A stretch of 64,000 nt of DNA from positions 1 through 64,000 of the forward strand of contig NZ_MUNU01000019.1 of assembly GCF_002001085.1 (NCBI RefSeq). Direction: 5' to 3'. The notes beneath the pieces were generated by a model. That model ran no database searches, had not been told where the DNA came from, and saw only the letters and a list, made by a program, of their open reading frames with translations. The DNA comes from Rhodanobacter sp. B05. GTDB lineage: Bacteria; Pseudomonadota; Gammaproteobacteria; Xanthomonadales; Rhodanobacteraceae. The position numbers were made by a program, and so were the translations under genes. Positions 28,853 to 35,752 of the stretch are shown piece by piece. Within the stretch, counting starts at the first letter, position 1. Every line of letters begins with the position of its first letter.

Positions 28853-29449
28853 ATGCCCCAACCCTCCGCCATCTGCGTCTACTGCGGCTCCAGCAGCGGC
28901 AGGCATCCCGAGTACGCCGAACAGGCCACCGCGTTCGGCACCGAAATGGCCCGTCGCGGCACCGCTCTGGTCTACGGCGGCGGCAACGTCGGCCTGATGG
29001 GAGTGGTGGCCGATGCGGTGCTTGCCGGCGGCGGCAGGGTCGTCGGCGTGATCCCGCGCCAGCTGGTGGAGCGGGAAGTGGCACATCCAGGCTTGAGCGA
29101 ACTGGTCGTGGTCGAGACCATGCACCAGCGCAAGACGCGCATGTACGAGCTGTCGGACGCGTTCGTCGCCCTGCCCGGCGGCTTCGGCACGATGGACGAG
29201 ATGTTCGAGATGCTGACCTGGGCCCAGTTGGGCCTGCATCGCTACCCGTGCGCCTTCCTCGATGTGCGCGGTTATTACCGTGACTTGCGTACGATGATGG
29301 ACCACATGGTCAGCGAAGGCTTCGTGCACGCTGGCCAGCGCGACAGCGTCTGGTTCGGCGATTCGATGACCGCGCTGTTCGACTGGATGGATGGTTACGA
29401 CGGCGGCAACGCGTCGCGCGTGATCGGGCCGTCCAGCGTCAAGGCCTGA
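28853..29449 (+). CDS. LOG family protein (TIGR00730 type, nucleoside 5'-monophosphate phosphoribohydrolase)
   Basis: The 198-residue protein has the LOG signature PGGFGTMDEMFEMLTWAQLG near residue 110, the nucleotide-binding GGGNVGLMGVVADAVLAGGG and an N-terminal SAICVYCGSSSG strand. LOG proteins cleave the N-glycosidic bond of nucleoside 5'-monophosphates, including cytokinin ribotides. In bacteria the usual role is nucleotide salvage or removal of damaged nucleotides. I start at 28853, because the extension upstream lies in the REP repeat. The downstream acuI gene follows after 15 bp. Confidence 0.88.
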   Translation: MPQPSAICVYCGSSSGRHPEYAEQATAFGTEMARRGTALVYGGGNVGLMGVVADAVLAGGGRVVGVIPRQLVEREVAHPGLSELVVVETMHQRKTRMYELSDAFVALPGGFGTMDEMFEMLTWAQLGLHRYPCAFLDVRGYYRDLRTMMDHMVSEGFVHAGQRDSVWFGDSMTALFDWMDGYDGGNASRVIGPSSVKA

Positions 29450-29464
29450 AACCGGGGATCCGAG

Positions 29465-30463
29465 ATGAGCACATTCCGCGCCTTCCGCATCCACAACGAT
29501 GACGCCGGCCATCGTGCCGGGATCGAAGGCATGACGGCTGAGGCGCTGTCGCCCGGCGAGGTGCTGGTCAAGGTCGCGTATTCGTCGGTCAACTACAAGG
29601 ACGCGCTGGCCGGCACCGGCAAGGGCCGCATCCTGCGCAGTTATCCATTGAACGGCGGCATCGACGTGGCCGGCCACGTGGTGGCTTCCACCGACCCGAC
29701 GTTCAAGGAAGGCGACGCCGTGCTTTGCACGGGGAGCGGCCTGTCCGAGACCCGCGACGGCGGCTACGCGGAATACGCGCGACTGGATACGCGTTGGACG
29801 ATTCCGTTGCCCACGAACCTGGACTTGCGCGAAAGCATGATCCTCGGCACCGCCGGCTTCACTGCCGCGCTGGCGCTGCTGCGCATGCAGGACAACCGGC
29901 AGACGCCGGAATTGGGCCCGATCGCGGTGACCGGCGCCAGCGGCGGCGTGGGTCAGCTGGCGATCGACATCTTCAGCCGCGCCGGATACGAAGTGCACGC
30001 CATCAGTGGCAAGGCGGATCATTTCGATTTCCTGCGCGAGCTGGGCGCCAGCGCATGCATCGATCGCCACCAGCTCGCCTTCAGCAGCAAGCCGTTGGAT
30101 TCCGTCCGTTTCGGCGGTGCGCTGGACAATGTCGGTGGCGCGATGCTGGCCGGCCTGCTGCCGCTGATCGCGCCTTACGGCAATGTAGCCATCTGCGGCA
30201 ATGCCGGAGGCATCGCCTTCGACAGTACGGTCATGCCCTTCATCATCCGCGGCGTGAGCCTGCTCGGCGTGGCCTCGGCCGGTACCGCGCGGGAGATCCG
30301 GGAACGCATCTGGCAACACCTCGCCAGCGACTGGAAACCACGCTGGCTGGATCGCATCGCCACGCAGGAAGTCGGCCTGGGCGAGCTTCCGGATGTATTC
30401 GAGCGCATGCTTGCCGGCGACTCGTTCGGGCGCACCCTGGTGCGCCTCGACCGCACGCTTTGA
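29465..30463 (+). CDS. acuI: Acrylyl-CoA reductase family oxidoreductase (YhdH/AcuI)
   Basis: The 332-residue protein is a zinc-free medium-chain dehydrogenase/reductase with the YhdH/AcuI pattern. It has VKVAYSSVNYKDALAGTGKGRIL at the start, the GIDVAGHVV loop, the nucleotide motif VTGASGGVGQLAIDIFSRAGYEV, and a CIDRHQL segment. Proven members reduce acryloyl-CoA to propionyl-CoA with NADPH. It is adjacent to the LOG gene (15 bp) on the same strand. The assignment to acryloyl-CoA rests on family resemblance. Confidence 0.88.
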   Translation: MSTFRAFRIHNDDAGHRAGIEGMTAEALSPGEVLVKVAYSSVNYKDALAGTGKGRILRSYPLNGGIDVAGHVVASTDPTFKEGDAVLCTGSGLSETRDGGYAEYARLDTRWTIPLPTNLDLRESMILGTAGFTAALALLRMQDNRQTPELGPIAVTGASGGVGQLAIDIFSRAGYEVHAISGKADHFDFLRELGASACIDRHQLAFSSKPLDSVRFGGALDNVGGAMLAGLLPLIAPYGNVAICGNAGGIAFDSTVMPFIIRGVSLLGVASAGTAREIRERIWQHLASDWKPRWLDRIATQEVGLGELPDVFERMLAGDSFGRTLVRLDRTL

Positions 30464-30532
30464 CGCCAGCGTGCTTGGAAGTACCATCGTCACGCCTTAG
30501 AATCACCGAACCTCGCAGGGAACCTTCAACTT

Positions 30533-30898
30533 ATGGCACGCATCCTGATCGTCGACGACTCCCCCTCGCAGCTGCTGGGCATCAAGCGGATCGTCGAGAA
30601 ACTCGGGCACGAGACGCTTTCTGCCGAAGACGGTGCCGCGGGCGTGGAAGTGGCCAAGGCGGAAAAACCCGATCTGATCCTGATGGACGTGGTGATGCCG
30701 AACCTCAACGGTTTCCAGGCCACCCGCACGATCAGCAAGAACGCCGATACCGCGCACATCCCGATCATCCTGGTGACCACCAAGGACCAGGAGACCGACA
30801 AGGTCTGGGGCATGCGCCAGGGCGCCAAGGCCTATGTGACCAAGCCGATCAAGGAAGAGGAACTGGTCAAGGCGCTCGAGGAATTCCTGCCTCACTGA
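30533..30898 (+). CDS. pilH: Twitching-motility response regulator PilH
   Basis: This 121-residue stand-alone receiver domain has the acidic pair in ILIVDDSPSQ, the phosphorylated Asp in LILMDVVMP (residue about 52), the Thr in LVTTKDQETDKVWGMRQGAKAY and the Lys in TKPI. The DQETDKVWG stretch is distinctive of Pseudomonas PilH, which tunes the Pil-Chp system that controls type IV pilus retraction. pilG, pilI and pilJ are not adjacent, so the gene is an orphan here. A strong terminator follows. Confidence 0.85.
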   Translation: MARILIVDDSPSQLLGIKRIVEKLGHETLSAEDGAAGVEVAKAEKPDLILMDVVMPNLNGFQATRTISKNADTAHIPIILVTTKDQETDKVWGMRQGAKAYVTKPIKEEELVKALEEFLPH

Positions 30899-30920
30899 GC
30901 CGGTTTCCCCTGCCTCGACA

Positions 30921-30946
30921 AAACGGCGCCCACGGGCGCCGTTTTT
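30921..30946. terminator. Bidirectional intrinsic terminator
   Basis: AAACGGCGCCC pairs with GGGCGCCGTTT around a very short loop, with T's following on the plus strand and A's before it. It lies between the convergent pilH and DUF6165 genes and can serve both. Confidence 0.85.
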
Positions 30947-30971
30947 CATGCAGCGATCGGCGCGGCGCCGA

Positions 30972-31370
30972 TCACCCTACGCGGTAATCCTGGTACGACT
31001 TTTCCTCGACCAGTTGCGAACCCAGCTTGAGGTTGATCGCGCGCTTGAACGCCGCGCGCTCGTCGTTGCGGAAATAGACCGCGCGCGCGAGCTCGATGAA
31101 CTCGTGATCGAACGCCTGCGCACGCTCCTTCAGGCGGATCCTGTCCTCGATATCCCACAACAGCTCGTTGACGGCCAGCAGGCTGGCACGTTCCTCGCCG
31201 ATGTCGGTGTGCGAGGCCGCAGCGTTGGCCCAGGTGGCATTGAGCAGATCCAGCTCGTTGCGCACATTGGCCAGCTTGGCCTCGTCGGTCATCCGCCTCG
31301 ACTTGATTTCGAGGATGGTGATCTTGTCGATCAATTCGCCGTAGGAGACGGGGGTCTGGATCAGGCTCAT
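30972..31370 (-). CDS. DUF6165 family protein
   Basis: The 132-residue protein (SLIQTPVSYGELIDKITILEIKSRRMTDEAKLANVRNELDLLN...) is mostly helical with charged heptads and belongs to a small family of unknown function. The N-terminal ISYGELIDKITIL-like motif and the LLWDIEDRIRLKE motif are its recognisable parts. The gene follows the HAL-like gene by 22 bp on the same strand and is the last member of hisS-HAL-DUF6165. The function is unknown. Confidence 0.75.
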   Translation of the reverse strand: MSLIQTPVSYGELIDKITILEIKSRRMTDEAKLANVRNELDLLNATWANAAASHTDIGEERASLLAVNELLWDIEDRIRLKERAQAFDHEFIELARAVYFRNDERAAFKRAINLKLGSQLVEEKSYQDYRVG

Positions 31371-31392
31371 GCGTGGCTCCCTTGCAAGTACT

Positions 31393-33303
31393 TCAAACGA
31401 CAGCGCGAAACGCGCCCTGCTGCACCAGCGCGCAGGCCCTGGACACGTCGCCGTCCATCGCCCGGTCGCGATGCATGAATTCGATCTGTCGGCGCAGGAT
31501 CGCATGCGCCTCGCGCACGCGCGCGCCAGCATGAAAATCGTCTGCACCGGCCAGGGCGGCGGCAAGCTGCTTCACTTCACCAACAAACTGTTCGTAATGC
31601 GGCTGGCCCTCGCGTGGCGCGTTGGCCATCTTGGCGGCCAGTGCCTGCCAGCCGCCGCGACTGGCCAGCCGACGGGCGGCATTGAGCATCTCCTGCCGAT
31701 AGTCCAGTGCCTGCGCGGCGGTGTACAGCTCCAGCGCCAGCACGTGACCAAGATCGTCGATCATCTCCAGCACGTGGCGCGCCTCGTTGGCGCCCATCGA
31801 GACGTGATCCTCGGCGTTCGCGCTGGTCGGCACCGAGTACACGCTGGCCGGATGCGCCCGCGTGGCCAGGTCGTTGACCAGCGCGGCGGCGGTGTACTGC
31901 ACGATCATGAAACCGGAATCGGTGCCGTCCTCGTTGCCGGTGAGGAAGGCGGGAAGACCATCGTTCGTGGCCGAATCGACGAGCTTGTTCAGGCGACGCT
32001 CGGAGATCGAGGCCAGCACCGGCAGCGCCGCCTTCACGTAGCTCATCGCCAGCGCCAGCGGCATGCCGTGGAAATGGCCGGCGGAAATGACCTGCTCCTC
32101 GATGAATTGCGCGCCCTCGTTGTCCGGGAAGATCAGCGGATTGTCGGTGACCGAGTTCAGCTCGATGTCGAACACGCGGCAGGCCTGTGCCCATGCGTCG
32201 CGCACCGCGCCATGCACCTGCGGCATGCAGCGCAGGCTGTAGGCATCCTGCGGCTGGTGTTTCTTGCCGCCCTTGAACGGCAGGAAGCGCTTGTAGAACG
32301 CCTCGCGACCATGGCGCTGGCTGGCCGGCACCCAGTCCCAGCTGATGTCGAAGCTGAGCGACTGGTCATCCGGCTCGCTCCACGCTTCGGCGCTCCACGG
32401 CTTGAAGCGCGGCACCAGGTGATACGGGATGTCCAGCAAGGTCGAGCCCGCCAGCAAGTCGCGCACGCGCGCCGCGGTGTCGACCTGGCCCGGATGCGGA
32501 CGCAGGGCGTGTACCTCGGGGCGCAAGGCGCCGCTGCGACCGGCGAACGCATCCAGGGTCATCGCCGCCGCCAGATCGGCGGTGGCCAGCAACTGTTCCA
32601 GCGCATCCAGCGCCAGCGCGCCGGTGGCCAGCATCTGCGCGGTGCCGTTGTTGAGCGCCAGGCCTTCCTTGAACGACAGCCGGATCGGTGCCAGCCCGGC
32701 ACGCTTCAGCGCCTCGGCGCCAGGTATCCGCTCGCCCTGGTAGAACGCCTCGCCGCCGCCCAGCAACACGATCGCCAGATGCGACAGCGGCGCCAGATCA
32801 CCACTGGCGCCTACCGAACCCTTCTCCGGCACCACCGGCACCACGCCGGCATTGAGCATCGCGGTCAGCGCTTCCAGCGTGCTCACGCGAATGCCGGAAT
32901 GACCGCGCATGAGCGTATTGATGCGGATCACCAGCATCGCGCGCACCACGTCCGCACCGAACGGTTTGCCCACGCAGACCGCGTGGGTGATGATCAGGTT
33001 GTGCTGCAACTCCTCCAGCAAGCTGCCTTCGGGCTGGTGACGCCCATCCTTGATCAGAGCCGCGCCCGGCAATTCGTCGCGCAGCCGGTGCGCGCCAAGC
33101 AGCTTGTCCGCGTTGCTGCCGAAACCGGTGGTGACGCCGTAGGTCGGCTCGCCGCAACTCACTTTCCTGGCCAGGAAATCGGCGGCGTGCTGCACGCGCC
33201 GGAGCCCGGCCGGATCCAGCGAAACCTTGTCGCCATGGCGTGCCACCGCCACCAGCTGTGCGCGGGTGAGGCTGTTGCCGTCGAGAACTATGGTTTCGCT
33301 CAC
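31393..33303 (-). CDS. Histidine ammonia-lyase-like aromatic amino acid lyase with an internal insertion
   Basis: The 636-residue protein has the MIO-forming Ala-Ser-Gly in VGASGDLAPLSH, the catalytic Tyr loop YGVTTGFGSNADKL and the later NSVTDNPLIF motif, so it should be an ammonia-lyase or aminomutase. The selectivity position reads TH (NLIITHAVCVG), close to the SH of histidine ammonia-lyase and unlike the HL or FL of Tyr/Phe lyases. It is about 120 residues longer than ordinary HutH. Part of the excess is an insertion at about residues 300-350 (FKPWSAEAWSEPDDQSLSFDISWDWVP...). There are no hutU/I/G genes nearby; it lies 66 bp after hisS. The start is GTG. Confidence 0.8.
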   Translation of the reverse strand: MSETIVLDGNSLTRAQLVAVARHGDKVSLDPAGLRRVQHAADFLARKVSCGEPTYGVTTGFGSNADKLLGAHRLRDELPGAALIKDGRHQPEGSLLEELQHNLIITHAVCVGKPFGADVVRAMLVIRINTLMRGHSGIRVSTLEALTAMLNAGVVPVVPEKGSVGASGDLAPLSHLAIVLLGGGEAFYQGERIPGAEALKRAGLAPIRLSFKEGLALNNGTAQMLATGALALDALEQLLATADLAAAMTLDAFAGRSGALRPEVHALRPHPGQVDTAARVRDLLAGSTLLDIPYHLVPRFKPWSAEAWSEPDDQSLSFDISWDWVPASQRHGREAFYKRFLPFKGGKKHQPQDAYSLRCMPQVHGAVRDAWAQACRVFDIELNSVTDNPLIFPDNEGAQFIEEQVISAGHFHGMPLALAMSYVKAALPVLASISERRLNKLVDSATNDGLPAFLTGNEDGTDSGFMIVQYTAAALVNDLATRAHPASVYSVPTSANAEDHVSMGANEARHVLEMIDDLGHVLALELYTAAQALDYRQEMLNAARRLASRGGWQALAAKMANAPREGQPHYEQFVGEVKQLAAALAGADDFHAGARVREAHAILRRQIEFMHRDRAMDGDVSRACALVQQGAFRAVV

Positions 33304-33369
33304 TGCAGAATGCTCCGTTTGATTGCCGCCGTACCCGCATGCATGGAATGACGATGAACGCGCGCTTGC

Positions 33370-34749
33370 TCAGCCCATCGCCGCGGCCTGCTCCAGTTCC
33401 ACCCGCAACGTCTTGATCAACTCGCCGCGCGCCACCTCGAACTGGTCCGCGCGGCGCAGGTCCTTCACCGTCACCACGTTCCTGGCGATCTCGTCCTCGC
33501 CCAGCACGATCACGAAACGGATGCCGGCGCGGTCGGCGTACTTGAACTGCTTGCCCAGCTTGCCGCCTTCCAGCACCACCTCGGTGGCGATGCCCGCGCC
33601 GCGCAGTTCGCTGGCCAGGGCCAGATAGGCCGGCAGCTGCGCCTCGTCCATCTGGGTCACCAGCACGTCCACCGTGCTGGTTGCCGTATGGATCAGACCG
33701 GCATCGCGCAACTGCCAGTACAGACGGGTCAGGCCGATCGAGATGCCCACGCCGGGCAGATGGGATTTGGTGTACTGGCCGGCCAGGTTCTCGTAGCGGC
33801 CACCGGAACAGATCGAACCGATCTGCGGGTGCTCGTTCAACGTGGTCTCGTAGACGGTGCCGGTGTAGTAGTCGAGGCCGCGGGCGATCGACAGGTTCAA
33901 CGCGTAGTGGGTTTCCGGCACGCCGAACGCGTGGATCAGGCCCAGCACTTCCTTCAGTTCCGCGCGACCCTGCTCCATCGTCTCCGGGCCGGCGCCAAGC
34001 GCATCGAGCTTGTCGTACGCATCCTGCAGCGAAGTCGAGCGCACCTGCACGAAGGCCAGAATTTTCCGCGCCACCTCGGCGCTCAGGCCGAACGTCTCGC
34101 CAGTCAAGCTGTCGCGCACGTGATCGGCGCCGCGCTTGTCCAGCTTGTCCACCTCGCGCAGCACCAGCATCTGCTGCTCGCCGTCGACGATGCCCAGGCT
34201 CTCGAAATAGCCGCGCATCAGCTTGCGGTTGTTGAGCTGGATGGTGAACGGGCCGATCGCCAGTTCGCGGAACACGCTGTAGATCACTGCCGGGATCTCG
34301 GCGTCGTAGCGCACCGACAGAGAGTCCTTGCCGATCACGTCGATGTCGCACTGGTAAAACTCGCGAAAGCGCCCGCGCTGGGCACGCTCGCCCCGGTAGA
34401 CCTTCTGCATCTGGTAGCGGCGAAACGGGAAGCTGAGATCGCGCTCGTGCTCGGCGACGTAGCGCGCCAGCGGCACGGTCAGGTCGAAGCGCAGCGCCAG
34501 TTCCGGTGTCCCCTCGTCCGCCTTGCCGAGCGCCCCGGTCGACTGCACGAAATACACCTGCCGCTCGGTCTCGCCACCGCTCTTGGTCAGCAGCACGTCG
34601 GAATATTCGATCACCGGCGTCTCCACCGGCAGGAAACCGAAGCGCTCGTAGTTGCGGCGGATCACGTCGAGCATGCGCTGGAGCGCGATCTGGTCGAGCG
34701 GCAACAGCTCGAGCACGCCGGGCATGGTACGGGCCGGGGTAAGCGCCAT
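33370..34749 (-). CDS. hisS: Histidine--tRNA ligase
   Basis: HisRS charges tRNA-His. The 459-residue class II synthetase has motif 2 ([32 protein letters not shown]), the histidine-specific signatures [13 protein letters not shown] and [10 protein letters not shown], and a C-terminal anticodon-binding domain ([28 protein letters not shown]). I start at 34749 because AGAGGA precedes it; an in-frame ATG at 34776 is weaker. It leads an operon with the HAL-like and DUF6165 genes. Confidence 0.95.
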   Translation of the reverse strand: MALTPARTMPGVLELLPLDQIALQRMLDVIRRNYERFGFLPVETPVIEYSDVLLTKSGGETERQVYFVQSTGALGKADEGTPELALRFDLTVPLARYVAEHERDLSFPFRRYQMQKVYRGERAQRGRFREFYQCDIDVIGKDSLSVRYDAEIPAVIYSVFRELAIGPFTIQLNNRKLMRGYFESLGIVDGEQQMLVLREVDKLDKRGADHVRDSLTGETFGLSAEVARKILAFVQVRSTSLQDAYDKLDALGAGPETMEQGRAELKEVLGLIHAFGVPETHYALNLSIARGLDYYTGTVYETTLNEHPQIGSICSGGRYENLAGQYTKSHLPGVGISIGLTRLYWQLRDAGLIHTATSTVDVLVTQMDEAQLPAYLALASELRGAGIATEVVLEGGKLGKQFKYADRAGIRFVIVLGEDEIARNVVTVKDLRRADQFEVARGELIKTLRVELEQAAAMG

Positions 34750-34896
34750 GGGATCCTCTGCTGACGATGGGGACATTCCGCCGGGCGATCGATCGCGCGA
34801 CGGTAGCCTTCAAGATTAGCAGAACGTCGCAGTCGATCCGCAGCGCACACCCGTCCCGGCGCCGCAACCAACCTGGCCGCTCGCCGGTGGAAATAC

Positions 34897-34926
34897 TTGG
34901 CGAATCACCCTGTGCGCTGCTAATAT
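34897..34926 (+). promoter_or_regulatory. Candidate promoter of tRNA-Ala
   Basis: TTGGCG (34897-34902) and TAATAT (34921-34926) are 18 bases apart. The tRNA begins 13 bases after the -10 box, which fits a short 5' leader removed by RNase P. Confidence 0.55.
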
Positions 34927-34939
34927 CCGCCGCTCACGT

Positions 34940-35015
34940 GGGGCGGTAGCTCAGCTGGGAGAGCGCTACGTTCGCATCGTAGAGGTCGTGGGTTCGATCC
35001 CCATCCGCTCCACCA
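34940..35015 (+). tRNA. tRNA-Ala (anticodon CGC)
   Basis: The 76-nt gene folds as a full cloverleaf with CCA encoded. The acceptor stem GGGGCGG / CCGCTCC has the G3:U70 pair that identifies alanine tRNAs. The anticodon stem CTACG/CGTAG holds loop TTCGCAT, anticodon CGC at 34973-34975, reading GCG codons. D-loop (AGCTCAGCTGGGA) and T-loop (GGTTCGATCC) are standard. Confidence 0.97.
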
Positions 35016-35036
35016 CGCATTGGCAACACCTTCATC

Positions 35037-35075
35037 AGGCCGGTCAGCCCGCTCCCGCGGACGCCGGCCTTTTTT
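35037..35075 (+). terminator. Terminator downstream of tRNA-Ala
   Basis: AGGCCGG (35037-35043) and CCGGCCT (35064-35070) form the base of a hairpin with a GC-rich 20-nt top, followed by six T's. It ends the tRNA-Ala transcript. Confidence 0.75.
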
Positions 35076-35150
35076 CTGTCCCCGCCCGGCCCGTGCAGGC
35101 GTACCATTCTGCCGACGAGGCGTGCATCGCCAGCGACGCGTTCGAGGCAT

Positions 35151-35681
35151 ATGCCCGGGACCGGACCATCCTTCGCCGACGGCTCGACGGACGCATTGTT
35201 CGTCACGGTCTACGCGCGCCTGAAGGCGATGGCCGCGCGGCAACTGGCGAGCCGCCGCAGCGCCACGCTGGATACCACCGAACTGGTGCACGAACTGTAT
35301 CTGCGGATGGGTCAGCGCGAAGCTCTGCATTTCGAGCATCCGGCACAATTCTTCAGCTACGCCGCCCGGGCCATGCGCCATCTGCTGGTCAACCGCGCGC
35401 GCGACCGCTTGCGCCTGCGCGCCGGCGGCCAGTGGCTGAAGGTCACGCTCGACGATGATGATCTGCGACTGGCCCTCGACACGGCCAGCCAGGCGCTCGC
35501 GCTCGACGCGGCGCTCGACGCGCTCGAACAGACCGACGCACGGGCGGCCCGGGTGGTGGAACTGCACTACTTTGCCGGGTTGAGCCTGCAACAGGTCGGC
35601 GAAACCCTGGGGCTGGTCCGGCGCACGATCGACCGCGACTGGCGTTTTGCCCGTGCCTTCATCAAGGCGCGCATGGACTGA
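35151..35681 (+). CDS. ECF-like sigma factor (TIGR02999/Sigma70_ECF type)
   Basis: The 176-residue protein has region 2 ([53 protein letters not shown]) and region 4 (QTDARAARVVELHYFAGLSLQQVGETLGLVRRTIDRDWRFARAFIKARM). The TTELVHELYLR opening and the RHLLVNRARDR segment are typical of the ECF-like group found beside Ser/Thr kinase genes. No anti-sigma gene is present. A kinase-TPR gene follows after 71 bp, which suggests control by phosphorylation. The target promoters are unknown. Confidence 0.87.
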   Translation: MPGTGPSFADGSTDALFVTVYARLKAMAARQLASRRSATLDTTELVHELYLRMGQREALHFEHPAQFFSYAARAMRHLLVNRARDRLRLRAGGQWLKVTLDDDDLRLALDTASQALALDAALDALEQTDARAARVVELHYFAGLSLQQVGETLGLVRRTIDRDWRFARAFIKARMD

Positions 35682-35752
35682 GGAAGCGACGTCGCAGTCA
35701 GCCGGCCAATGGGGTTTATCGCAGGCAGGGTATTTCGAAGAGGCGGTCCAGC

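Noticed and set aside
31393-33303. Assigning the lyase to the histidine utilisation pathway as hutH
   Set aside because: No other hut gene is nearby and the protein has an unusual length, so the symbol would overstate the evidence.
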